DNA from: a virus
DNA: 29,950 bases
Reading direction: 5' to 3' (one strand)
Virus record (IMG/VR): IMGVR_UViG_3300030419_003224
Span: 7,383 to 37,332 of that record
The position numbers were made by a program, and so were the translations under genes. The notes under the pieces were generated by a model. It was not told where the DNA came from and did not search any database. It saw nothing but the letters and a program-made list of their open reading frames with translations. This document shows positions 19,627 to 26,944 of this stretch, in pieces. Each line of letters begins with the position of its first letter. Within the stretch, counting starts at the first letter, position 1.

Positions 19627-21659
19627 TATCAACGATTGATGTAGAAACTTCCTATCAAAAGACAGAGAATGGTGGCATGGATCCATTACCATTTAATCCT
19701 AAAAATATTTTAGTAAGTGTAGGAATTAATGATGAGTATTACTTTACTAATCATAGTGAAAGAGTTGATGAAGGTTGCTACTATAAGATTCAATCTATAT
19801 TAGATAAAACAAAATTATTAATTGGTCATAATATTAAGTTTGATTTAACTTGGCTATTAGAAGCAGGATTTAAATACAATGGTAGAGTTTATGATACTAT
19901 GATAGGTGAGTATGTTTTAAATCGTGGCATAAGAAAAAGTTTAACATTAGATATGTGCTGTAAGCGTAGACGAATAGGCTCAAAAGACAAGGAAATACAG
20001 GAGTTTATGGATAGGGGAGTATCCTTTGAGAATATACCAGTAAGAGTTGTAGAAGAATATGGTAGAATTGATGTAGCTATTACTAGAAAACTTTTTGATT
20101 CTCAAATGGATGATTTAAGATTGGAAAAAAATAAAGGATTATTATCTACAATTAAAATGATGAATGAATTTTTAATTGTATTAACAGATATGGAAAGAAA
20201 TGGAATTCATATTAGTTTAGATAGTTTATCACAGGTTGAGAGAATCTATCGTGCTGAGTTTGAACATCTTAAACAGAAGATTGATAAGATTGTATATGAA
20301 AAGATGGGAGATACAAGAATTAATTTAGCAAGTCCTGAACAATTATCATGGCTTATCTATTCTAAAAAACCAAAGGATAAAGAAACGTGGGCAAAGCTAT
20401 TTAATATTGGTATAGATAAACAAACAGGAAAAAATAAAAAGAGACCACAATATTCTCGTATAAAATTTAGAGAGTTAGTTAGAAATAATACAGAGGTTCT
20501 ACATAAAACAACTGCCAATCAATGTATCGATTGTAAAGGCAAGGGTGTAATTAAAAAAATGAAAGTTGATGGCACGCCTTATAAAAAATATAGTAAGTGT
20601 AGTGGATGTGATGGAGATGGATATACTTATACACAACTTGCTAAACTTGCAGGGTTTAATCAAAGACCTAGAAGTGTGTATGATATAGCTGAAGCTGGAT
20701 TTAGAACAGATAGAATAACTTTAAATAAAATTGTAGGTGAAGCTGAGGGTGAACTGAAAGAATTTATAGATGCAATTATAAGACATAATGCTATTGATAC
20801 TTATTTACATACATTTGTTGCTGGTATTAAATCATTTACAAATGAAAATAATATGCTACATCCTAAATTTATGCAAGCTGTAACAGCAACGGCAAGGTTA
20901 TCAAGTAGAGATCCAAACTTTCAGAATCAACCAAGAGGTGGGACATTTCCTATTCGTAAAGTTGTCACATCTAGATTTGACAATGGTCGTATACTTGAGG
21001 TAGACTTCGCACAATTAGAATTTAGAACGGCTGTATTTTTAGCACAAGATAAACAAGGTATGGAAGATATAAAAAATAAAATAGATGTTCATCAATACAC
21101 TGCAGATATTATTGGTGTGTCTAGACAAGATGCAAAGGCACATACCTTTAAACCTTTATATGGTGGAACAACAGGTACTGAAGAAGAAAAAAGATATTAT
21201 AAAAAATTTGCAGAAAAGTATAAGGATATAACTGAATGGCATGGAAGATTACAAACAGAAGCTATTAAATATAAACAAATTAAATTACCTACAGGTAGAG
21301 AGTATGCGTTCCCATATGCAGAGAGAATGCCTTGGGGTGGATCTAGTTATAGTACACAAATAAAAAATTATCCTGTACAAGGTTTTGCTACAGCAGACAT
21401 TGTACCTTTAGCTTGTATAAAAATATATAAATTAATGAAAGAACAAAAGGTAAAGAGTTTACTTATAAACACAGTACACGATTCAATTATAGCTGATGTT
21501 TACCCTGGTGAAGAATCCGTAATGAGTAAGATATTTAGACAGGGTACGGGTTCTGTAATACCTGCATTGAAAGAGTATTATGGAATTAATTTTAATGTTC
21601 CTCTTGACACAGAGGTCAAGATAGGATATAATTGGTTAGAAATGAAGGAGGAAAAATGA
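19623..21659 (+). CDS. Family A DNA polymerase with inserted DnaJ-type zinc finger
   Basis: 678 residues. 3'-5' exonuclease: Asp6/Glu8 (IDVETS), HNIKFDLTWLL (69-79), YGRIDVAIT (146-154). Then at 301-333 a DnaJ-like unit CIDCKGKG...CSGCDGDG with Cys301, Cys304, Cys326, Cys329. Polymerase motifs: A, LEVDFAQLEFRTA with Asp461; B, RQDAKAHTFKPLYGG (Arg501, Lys505, Phe509, Tyr513); C, TVHDSIIA with His619/Asp620. All catalytic residues are intact. The zinc insert between exonuclease and palm is the known hallmark of HMO-2011-type marine phages. Phe at the O-helix discriminator position predicts discrimination against dideoxynucleotides. Confidence 0.95.
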   Translation: MISTIDVETSYQKTENGGMDPLPFNPKNILVSVGINDEYYFTNHSERVDEGCYYKIQSILDKTKLLIGHNIKFDLTWLLEAGFKYNGRVYDTMIGEYVLNRGIRKSLTLDMCCKRRRIGSKDKEIQEFMDRGVSFENIPVRVVEEYGRIDVAITRKLFDSQMDDLRLEKNKGLLSTIKMMNEFLIVLTDMERNGIHISLDSLSQVERIYRAEFEHLKQKIDKIVYEKMGDTRINLASPEQLSWLIYSKKPKDKETWAKLFNIGIDKQTGKNKKRPQYSRIKFRELVRNNTEVLHKTTANQCIDCKGKGVIKKMKVDGTPYKKYSKCSGCDGDGYTYTQLAKLAGFNQRPRSVYDIAEAGFRTDRITLNKIVGEAEGELKEFIDAIIRHNAIDTYLHTFVAGIKSFTNENNMLHPKFMQAVTATARLSSRDPNFQNQPRGGTFPIRKVVTSRFDNGRILEVDFAQLEFRTAVFLAQDKQGMEDIKNKIDVHQYTADIIGVSRQDAKAHTFKPLYGGTTGTEEEKRYYKKFAEKYKDITEWHGRLQTEAIKYKQIKLPTGREYAFPYAERMPWGGSSYSTQIKNYPVQGFATADIVPLACIKIYKLMKEQKVKSLLINTVHDSIIADVYPGEESVMSKIFRQGTGSVIPALKEYYGINFNVPLDTEVKIGYNWLEMKEEK

Positions 21660-21832
21660 AAAAAAGAATACTTATAACAAGAGTAAGAGAATATTCTAAT
21701 ATAGAACCATCAATTACTATTGAGGCGGTATTAGATAACGATGAACAAGCAGCGTCATTAGTTCAAAAACTAGATGATATATCTGCAGCAAAAAAAGAAA
21801 AAGATGTTCATCATGAAATATATAGAAACTAA
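21656..21832 (+). CDS. Unknown small protein (58 aa)
   Basis: The start is the ATG at 21656 (MKKRILITRVREYSN), with AAGGAGGAAAA directly upstream and a 4-nt overlap with the polymerase stop; an upstream in-frame ATG at 21632 lies in the polymerase and lacks a site. Strand, loop, strand, helix layout (ITIEAVLDNDEQAASLVQKL). No family recognised. Confidence 0.7.
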   Translation: MKKRILITRVREYSNIEPSITIEAVLDNDEQAASLVQKLDDISAAKKEKDVHHEIYRN

Positions 21833-21847
21833 AATAAAGGAGGACTA

Positions 21848-22060
21848 ATGGATAATTGTATAATACAATTAGAACTAAACCATTGCCCAAAGAGTGGGTG
21901 CAATGGTCCAAGTGTAACTAATGTTGGAGTCTTTAAAAATGAAAGACATGCTAAAAGATTTATGCGTACTGATAAAGATTTTAGAAAAATATTTAAAGCG
22001 TCCAATATTAAAAAGAGTATACTTCCCATAGCTATATGGGCAGTACCAGGAGGTAAATAA
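21848..22060 (+). CDS. Unknown small protein (70 aa)
   Basis: Starts MDNCIIQLELNHCPKSGCNG, with three early Cys and a His, which might bind a metal. Then NVGVFKNERHAKRFMRTDKD and SILPIAIWAVPGG. AAAGGAGGACTA is an ideal binding site. Its stop overlaps the next start (TAATG). No family recognised. Confidence 0.7.
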   Translation: MDNCIIQLELNHCPKSGCNGPSVTNVGVFKNERHAKRFMRTDKDFRKIFKASNIKKSILPIAIWAVPGGK

Positions 22061-22281
22061 TGGAAGTCGCAACACTTGACCCAGAACACTGGGAAGAATG
22101 GGGTAAGGATGAGCAAGAGATTGCTTATGATAAACTCCAGCAACTTAAGCAAGACTTTGAGGGCACGCCTAAAAGATTGTTTATAAACGAAGACGAAGAA
22201 CTACAAAGTTATTTAATGTGGTTTGCCACTATGGAAAACTTACCATATGAGATAACTGATGGGGAGACTAGGATATGTTAG
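22060..22281 (+). CDS. Unknown acidic protein (73 aa)
   Basis: LDPEHWEEWGKDEQEIAYDK, then helices and a C-terminal LMWFATMENLPYEIT segment. Strongly acidic and Trp-containing. Coupled to the previous gene by TAATG and overlapping the following micropeptide frame by 7 nt. No family recognised. Confidence 0.68.
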   Translation: MEVATLDPEHWEEWGKDEQEIAYDKLQQLKQDFEGTPKRLFINEDEELQSYLMWFATMENLPYEITDGETRIC

Positions 22282-22346
22282 AAGTAATAATTGGAGTACT
22301 TTTTGTGTGGATTTGTATAGGCTATATAATAGATGAATTATTCTAA
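22275..22346 (+). CDS. Membrane micropeptide (23 aa)
   Basis: Read by hand: MLEVIIGVLFVWICIGYIID and three more residues. One hydrophobic helix with an acidic end, overlapping the previous gene's 3' end. GGGGAGACTAGGAT lies upstream. Similar in type to the other tiny membrane peptides of this region. Confidence 0.45.
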   Translation: MLEVIIGVLFVWICIGYIIDELF

Positions 22347-22354
22347 AATAACAC

Positions 22355-22383
22355 TTGACAAATCCCCCAAAATGTGGTATAAG
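22355..22383 (+). promoter_or_regulatory. Sigma-70 promoter for the recombination genes
   Basis: TTGACA (22355-22360), 17-bp spacer, TATAAG (22378-22383), with the TTGACAAATC start shared by three other promoters here. It drives the ssDNA-binding/exonuclease/resolvase group. Confidence 0.78.
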
Positions 22384-22406
22384 AGAAACTAAAATAAGGA
22401 GGCTAT

Positions 22407-23258
22407 ATGACAAAAAATGAAATAGCAAATATAAATAAGATGTCCGATGAGCAGATAATGCAAGCCATTGGACAAGACGATGGTTCAGGTAATGGTATTA
22501 ACATACCAAGACTTGGAATCAATCGTACTCCTGAAGATGATGATGGTAATCAATTACCAGTTGGACATTTGTTCGCCTATGATTCTAGTGTAGGACAAAA
22601 TGTTTATGGTAAGCCAATCACTTTCAGACCTTTTATCAGTGCAATGCAGTATATGCATTATGATCCTGAGAAAAGTGAATATGTAAATCGTTCTATTATT
22701 TTCAAGAACTGGAAAGAAGAAGCGATTGATATACTAGGAGGAGTTAAATGTGGTAAGATTCCTTTTAAAGAAAGATCTACACTAACACCTGATCAACTTG
22801 CTGAGCAAAGAACAATCAGATGTTATAGACTTCTTTATGGATTACTATCATTTAAAGGTAAAAAAGCAAATGGTGAAGACCATACTGTATCTAATCTACC
22901 AGCTTTATGGAGAGTGACAGGTACAGCATTCGCACCTGTTGGTGCAGCAATAGATCAAATTAATAAACGTAAGAAACTTATGTTTACTACTACGTTTTCA
23001 GTTGATTCTAAAAGACAAAAGAAAGGTGGTAATGTATTTTATACACCTGAAATTGCTGTCAACGCAGATGCTAATTTGCAAATGTCAAAAGAGGATATGG
23101 AAACTCTGTCTGTATTTCAAGAGGTTATTAATCAAGAGAATACAGAAGTTGTTGAACTTTATAAAGCTGCCAAAAAAGGTAAGCCAATTGCTTCAGATGC
23201 TAAAACAGAAGAAGTAGTTGCAGAAGTTAACGATCCAGTTAAAACATTATCAGCATAA
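22407..23258 (+). CDS. Probable ssDNA-binding protein (283 aa)
   Basis: First gene behind its own promoter, with AAGGAGG. Acidic N-terminus, then a beta-rich body with aromatic residues (LPVGHLFAYDSSVGQNVYGK, ITFRPFISAMQYMHYD, LYGLLSFKGKK), FTTTFSVDSKRQKKGGNVFY, and a disordered, charged C-terminus. Composition, position next to a RecB/Cas4-like nuclease and separate strong promoter fit a phage single-strand-binding or annealing protein. No specific family motif is visible, so this is inference from context. Confidence 0.6.
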   Translation: MTKNEIANINKMSDEQIMQAIGQDDGSGNGINIPRLGINRTPEDDDGNQLPVGHLFAYDSSVGQNVYGKPITFRPFISAMQYMHYDPEKSEYVNRSIIFKNWKEEAIDILGGVKCGKIPFKERSTLTPDQLAEQRTIRCYRLLYGLLSFKGKKANGEDHTVSNLPALWRVTGTAFAPVGAAIDQINKRKKLMFTTTFSVDSKRQKKGGNVFYTPEIAVNADANLQMSKEDMETLSVFQEVINQENTEVVELYKAAKKGKPIASDAKTEEVVAEVNDPVKTLSA

Positions 23259-24160
23259 TGACAGATATCCTCTCCAAAGTACAGTTGTATCTCGATAAGG
23301 TTTCAAAAGAACCTGTCGAGATATCAGACAAACTTGTAGAAGAGTTTGGTGAAGCTTGTAAGTCTGCTTTAAGAAAACAATTTTCAGAGAAGAGACGTGA
23401 TAAGTTTGAACCACGCATGTCCAATATAGGTAGACCTTTGTGCCAATTACAAATGGAAGCAAAGAATGTAAAAGGCGAAGGTCAATCCTATAATGTTAAG
23501 ATGCGAAATACATTTGGAGATTTGATAGAAGCATTAGCAGTGTTTGTTTTAAAATCATCAGGAGTAGTAATAGAAGATGAGCAAAAAAATGTTAGCTATA
23601 AGTTCAATGGAGCAAGCATTAAAGGTAGACTTGATGTTAAAATTGATAAGAAAGTTTGGGATATTAAAAGTGCATCGCCTTATTCCTTTGAAAAGAAATT
23701 TGGTACGGCAGGTGGATTTGAAGAGGTAATTAAAGATGATGCTTTTGGGTATGCTTCACAAGGTTATCTTTATTCCGCAGGTGAGAAGGTACCATTCGGT
23801 GGATGGATTGTTATTAATAAATCTACTGGAGAATGGACAATATGTGAGACACCACTTGCTGATGAAAGTTATAAGAAGAAAGCATTAAGTGATGCTAAAA
23901 ATAACTTAAAGGCTTTAGAAGATAAAGTCCCCTTTAAAAGATGTTATGATGACATTGAAGAAACTTATAGAACAAAGAAAACAGGTAATAGAGTTTTGGG
24001 TACGGTCTGTGGATTTTGCCCATACAAACTTCCTTGTTGGGGAAGTAAATTGCAGTTGCTAAGACAACAGCAATCACAAGGTAAAAACCCGAAATGGGTT
24101 TGGTATACTGAAGTAAACAATCCGAGGAAAGATGACACAGATACGAAGTCGGAAAGCTAA
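23258..24160 (+). CDS. Cas4/RecB-like exonuclease with Fe-S cysteines
   Basis: 300 residues of the PD-(D/E)XK nuclease superfamily: FGDLIEAL (87-94, motif I Glu), GRLDVKIDKKVWDIKSAS (Asp126 and Asp135-x-Lys137, motifs II/III), YASQGYLY (motif IV Gln). Cys62 upstream and Cys251, Cys254, Cys260 near the C-terminus (CGFCPYKLPC) reproduce the four-Cys iron-sulfur cluster layout of Cas4 and AddB. Probably a phage recombination or end-resection exonuclease. It overlaps the previous stop by 1 nt (TAATG) and the next gene by 29 nt. Confidence 0.85.
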   Translation: MTDILSKVQLYLDKVSKEPVEISDKLVEEFGEACKSALRKQFSEKRRDKFEPRMSNIGRPLCQLQMEAKNVKGEGQSYNVKMRNTFGDLIEALAVFVLKSSGVVIEDEQKNVSYKFNGASIKGRLDVKIDKKVWDIKSASPYSFEKKFGTAGGFEEVIKDDAFGYASQGYLYSAGEKVPFGGWIVINKSTGEWTICETPLADESYKKKALSDAKNNLKALEDKVPFKRCYDDIEETYRTKKTGNRVLGTVCGFCPYKLPCWGSKLQLLRQQQSQGKNPKWVWYTEVNNPRKDDTDTKSES

Positions 24161-24521
24161 GGGTCGTAGACTACAGAACTGGGTGAGGGACAGTTTGAGG
24201 GGTCTGTTTCTTACCCTTACCGATGACGATGTAAGAGTCGCCATCATGGGAGAGACAGGTTCAGATATTAAATTATCTAAAACTGCTAAGAAATTATTCC
24301 CTTATGATATTGAATGTAAGAATACAGAAGGATGGAAAAAAGTTTATGATGCATATGATCAAGCTGATGGGCATGGGGAAGATAAACCTTTAGTGTTTAT
24401 TAAGATGAATAGAAGAAATCCATTAGTAGTTGTTGATGCAAAACATTTTATGAGATTAAATAATTCAGGATATATAACAGACCCTGTAAAAGTAGAGTAT
24501 ATGGATGAGCGAAAAAGATAA
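24132..24521 (+). CDS. Holliday-junction-resolvase-like endonuclease
   Basis: 129 residues: KAKGRRLQNWVRDSL (helix with motif I), GETGSDIKLS (Asp45), FPYDIECKNTEGW (Glu61-x-Lys63), then DAYDQADGHGEDKPLVFIKM and a C-terminal strand with VVVDAKHFMRL. This is the PD-(D/E)XK layout of archaeal-type Hjc/HJR nucleases and related phage endonucleases. Likely role: resolving branched replication intermediates before packaging. It overlaps the exonuclease gene, so both are co-translated. Confidence 0.8.
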   Translation: MTQIRSRKAKGRRLQNWVRDSLRGLFLTLTDDDVRVAIMGETGSDIKLSKTAKKLFPYDIECKNTEGWKKVYDAYDQADGHGEDKPLVFIKMNRRNPLVVVDAKHFMRLNNSGYITDPVKVEYMDERKR

Positions 24522-24840
24522 AATAAATTTATTAAATGCAATCAAAGTTTTAGTTAGCCCTTGGGAACGAGGCTTTACATGTGGTATCATAATGGATACA
24601 AAAGCAGCAATGACAACAGAACAGTATGAACTCTGTTCAACCATAGCCCGAGGTATGATTAAAATTGCAACTACTGACCCTCATTCAACGTTTCTATGGG
24701 GGCTTCGTGGATTTGCTGACGACAGGAAAATTAATAAAGAAACTCTTACTCCAAACTCTGTTGCAGAATTTGAAGATGAAGATAATATTATTGATTTTCT
24801 TGAGTACTTAAAAAAGAAACGGGATAAGGAGTTAAACTAA
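24505..24840 (+). CDS. Unknown protein (111 aa)
   Basis: Helical protein: INLLNAIKVLVSPWERGFTC, TTEQYELCSTIARGMIKIAT, STFLWGLRGFADD, and an acidic, charged C-terminus. No family recognised. It overlaps the resolvase-like gene by 17 nt and the phosphoesterase start by 1 nt (TAATG), so it is part of the same translational unit. Confidence 0.7.
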   Translation: MSEKDKINLLNAIKVLVSPWERGFTCGIIMDTKAAMTTEQYELCSTIARGMIKIATTDPHSTFLWGLRGFADDRKINKETLTPNSVAEFEDEDNIIDFLEYLKKKRDKELN

Positions 24841-25583
24841 TGGCAACGCACTTAGTAATGGGGGATCCTCATTGTACCCCCAAGGCAAGCAATGAGAGAT
24901 TTTTATGGGCAGGTAAACTGGCTAAAGATCTAAAACCGAATACTATTATTTGTATGGGAGACTTTTCAAGTATGGATTCGTTATCTAGCTATGACAAAGG
25001 AAAGAAATCTTTTGAAGGTAGAAGATATAAAAAAGATATTGATCATGCTCATGATGCATTGGAAAAATTTAACAAAGGTCTAAATGGTAGACGACCAAGA
25101 AAAATCATGCTACTTGGTAATCACGAAGATAGGATAGATAGGATAGTAGATGAGACACCTGAACTTGATGGTACAATTAGCACTAATGATTTCCAATTTG
25201 AAAAATTTGGTTGGGAAGTATATCCCTACCAAGAACCCGTTGTGGTCGATGGTGTACATTATTGCCATAATTTTCCAAATGGTGTTATGGGTAAGCCTAT
25301 TAGTGGGGACAACATTGCTCGTTCTCTCTTATTAAAAAATAAAGTATCTTCTACTGTTGGTCATATACATACATTTGATTATTCTATGTGTACAACTCCA
25401 GTTGGTAAAAAAGTAATTGGATTATCTGCTGGATGTTATTTACATCATAAAGAAGATTATGCTAGGGCTACTCAACGTATGTGGTGGAGTGGACTGATTG
25501 TTAAAAGAAACGTTAAGAATGGTGAATATGATCTTGAGACAATACAATATAACTCTATTAGGAGGAAGTATGGAAGAAGATAA
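24840..25583 (+). CDS. Calcineurin-type metallophosphoesterase
   Basis: 247 residues with the complete dimetal motif set: MGDPHC (Asp9, His11), MGDFSS (Asp41), LLGNHEDR (Asn94, His95), a middle His in HYCHNF (140-145) and GHIHTFD (His175, His177). Fold and motifs match phage and bacterial protein/nucleotide phosphoesterases. The substrate is unknown; in phages such enzymes may act on host signalling nucleotides, nucleic-acid ends or phosphoproteins. Starts at a TAATG overlap and overlaps the DUF3310 gene by 14 nt. Confidence 0.9.
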   Translation: MATHLVMGDPHCTPKASNERFLWAGKLAKDLKPNTIICMGDFSSMDSLSSYDKGKKSFEGRRYKKDIDHAHDALEKFNKGLNGRRPRKIMLLGNHEDRIDRIVDETPELDGTISTNDFQFEKFGWEVYPYQEPVVVDGVHYCHNFPNGVMGKPISGDNIARSLLLKNKVSSTVGHIHTFDYSMCTTPVGKKVIGLSAGCYLHHKEDYARATQRMWWSGLIVKRNVKNGEYDLETIQYNSIRRKYGRR

Positions 25584-25788
25584 TGTTAATTCACCATCTC
25601 ACTATAGATATGGTAAAAAAGAAACTATTGATGTAATCCAAGATTGTATGACTGATGATGAGTATCATGGATATCTTAAAGGAAATGTTTTAAAATATGT
25701 TTCGAGATATAAATTTAAAGGTGAACCATTAGAGGACTTACAAAAAGCACAATGGTATTTAAACAGGCTAATAAAGGAGGTCAAATGA
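25570..25788 (+). CDS. DUF3310 protein (nucleotide-kinase-like label)
   Basis: The start at 25570 (MEEDNVNSPSHYRYG) has TTAGGAGGAAGT in front; the longer frame from 25498 is within the phosphoesterase. SPSHYRYGKKETIDVIQDCM and YLKGNVLKYVSRYKFKG, then LEDLQKAQWYLNRLI are the diagnostic pieces of DUF3310, a small helical phage family often mislabelled as nucleotide kinase although it has no P-loop. Its Trp/His-rich N-terminus is typical. Function not established. Confidence 0.88.
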   Translation: MEEDNVNSPSHYRYGKKETIDVIQDCMTDDEYHGYLKGNVLKYVSRYKFKGEPLEDLQKAQWYLNRLIKEVK

Positions 25789-25937
25789 CACATGGAGAAC
25801 AAATGGCTATACTTGGTAAAATAAATGCCTTGTATGAAGTTATGCTAGAGATACAAACTAAGATAAATAAATTACATAAACAATTACCAAAGGAGGAAAA
25901 AAATGGGAGCAGTAAAACAAGCATTAATAGAGGTTGA
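25785..25937 (+). CDS. Small helical protein (50 aa)
   Basis: The start at 25785 (MTHGEQMAILGKINALYEVM) is supported by AAAGGAGGTCAA and a 4-nt overlap with the DUF3310 stop; the longer frame from 25752 lacks a site. A single amphipathic helix, then a Lys/Ser tail. The last 35 nt overlap the next gene. Unknown function. Confidence 0.6.
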   Translation: MTHGEQMAILGKINALYEVMLEIQTKINKLHKQLPKEEKNGSSKTSINRG

Positions 25938-26094
25938 AGATTTTGTATGTGGTTGTCTTCAAGCTGGACGTACCCTAAATCAAACCATAAATGACGCAAG
26001 AGTAGAGTATAAAAAGCCAGGGAATTTTAATACATACTTATTAGATGAAGATTTAATTGAAGATAAGTATTATCAATTTCGAGGTCAACATTAA
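25903..26094 (+). CDS. Unknown protein (63 aa)
   Basis: MGAVKQALIEVEDFVCGCLQ (with CGC), AGRTLNQTINDARVEYKKPG and an acidic C-terminus with DEDLIEDKYYQFRGQH. AAAGGAGGAAAAA is a strong binding site. Helical; no family recognised. Confidence 0.65.
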   Translation: MGAVKQALIEVEDFVCGCLQAGRTLNQTINDARVEYKKPGNFNTYLLDEDLIEDKYYQFRGQH

Positions 26095-26112
26095 TAAAGG
26101 AGGAAAGAACTA

Positions 26113-26331
26113 ATGGCAAATAACTCAAAGACAAAACCAACAACACAACCCCAAAGAACTTACTTAATAAGTTCTACTCAACTACTGGATATAATGCGAT
26201 ATCTAATGTCGAGACCATATGCAGAAGTTGTTAAACTTATGAATATGTTAGGTACCCTAAATCAACTTGATCCTAAGATAGGGGCAGACTTTGTTAAAAA
26301 GCAAGCTGTAGAAGCCAATGACAAAAAGTGA
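26113..26331 (+). CDS. Unknown protein (72 aa)
   Basis: A polar N-terminal tail (MANNSKTKPTTQPQRT), then helices LISSTQLLDIMRYLMSRPYA, EVVKLMNMLGTLNQLD and a charged end. AAAGGAGGAAAGAACTA precedes the ATG. It overlaps the next gene by 14 nt. No family recognised. Confidence 0.68.
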   Translation: MANNSKTKPTTQPQRTYLISSTQLLDIMRYLMSRPYAEVVKLMNMLGTLNQLDPKIGADFVKKQAVEANDKK

Positions 26332-26551
26332 TCTTAGTAAACATACAGGATTATTGTTTGAACTTAAAATAGGTTTAAACAAAAACAATGCAATCGTCAT
26401 TGATTATGGTGGAAAACCTGTATCTAAAATTAGGGATGCTTTAAAAGAATATAAGTATCATGCTAATCTATGTGCAGCAGTAATTAACCATGCTAATTCA
26501 GTAGGAAAAAAATTAGAAGAAGATGTTAAAAAACTTATTCAAACGATTTAG
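26318..26551 (+). CDS. Last early-strand protein (77 aa)
   Basis: MTKSDLSKHTGLLFELKIGL, strands NAIVIDYGGKPVSKI, then helices with CAAVINHANSV. A small alpha/beta protein, unknown family. It is the last clear plus-strand gene before the convergent junction, and the terminator at 26711-26742 lies about 160 nt further on. Confidence 0.7.
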   Translation: MTKSDLSKHTGLLFELKIGLNKNNAIVIDYGGKPVSKIRDALKEYKYHANLCAAVINHANSVGKKLEEDVKKLIQTI

Positions 26552-26576
26552 ATATTACTTTTGGCATAATATTATT

Positions 26577-26684
26577 ATGGACAAATTAGAAAGTTATGCC
26601 AGCTCGCTAAGTACCTGGTTTTGGCAAAAACGCTGGGGAGATCGGTCCTTATATCGGAATAGCCAAAAAAAAAGGCACCCATAA
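26577..26684 (+). CDS. Possible 35-residue peptide in a GC-rich junction
   Basis: Frame MDKLESYASSLSTWFWQKRW, then GDRSLYRNSQKK and a stop inside the loop of the minus-strand terminator. The Trp-rich amphipathic helix looks protein-like, and the segment 26590-26664 is about 49% GC, much above its surroundings. There is no good binding site. The +1 frame of the same DNA (GPYIGIAKKKGTHKE, CLMCCLDGEVY) also looks protein-like but has no start codon. It could instead be a structured RNA. Confidence 0.35.
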   Translation: MDKLESYASSLSTWFWQKRWGDRSLYRNSQKKRHP

Positions 26685-26693
26685 AGAGTGCCT
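26665..26693 (-). terminator. Terminator for the minus-strand lysis genes
   Basis: Minus strand: AGGCAC (26693-26688), loop of 9, GTGCCT (26678-26673), then a run of nine T (26673-26665). It stops transcription arriving from the holin-like gene. Confidence 0.8.
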
Positions 26694-26710
26694 CATGTGT
26701 TGCCTAGACG

Positions 26711-26742
26711 GGGAAGTCTATTAATTTAGGCTTCCCTTTTTT
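26711..26742 (+). terminator. Terminator for the plus-strand early/middle operon
   Basis: GGGAAGTCTA (26711-26720) pairs over 10 positions with TAGGCTTCCC (26727-26736), one G-T, loop TTAATT, followed by six T that run into the stop codon of the convergent minus-strand gene. Confidence 0.88.
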
Positions 26743-26944
26743 ATTTTATAATTTTACTTAGTATCCATTTAATTCCACGTATAACATATCCTCTAATAAA
26801 TTTATTAAAAGCATATCGTGCTACTCTAACTACTACCAGAATTGGAGAAGCTAATACATCAAATATAATTAAAAGGATATCTACTGACATATCAATAATA
26901 TTATCACTTGTGGCTATTTTCTTTAGCCTTTCTTTAATTTGCAT
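26741..26944 (-). CDS. Holin-like membrane peptide (67 aa)
   Basis: One hydrophobic segment at about 20-41 (MSVDILLIIFDVLASPILVV) followed by a cationic amphipathic region (VARYAFNKFIRGYVIRGIKW, ILSKIIK). It overlaps the endolysin gene by 11 nt and follows it in the transcript, a typical lysis-cassette neighbour. A pinholin or membrane-perturbing peptide is the best guess; no holin family is recognised. Confidence 0.6.
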   Translation of the reverse strand: MQIKERLKKIATSDNIIDMSVDILLIIFDVLASPILVVVRVARYAFNKFIRGYVIRGIKWILSKIIK

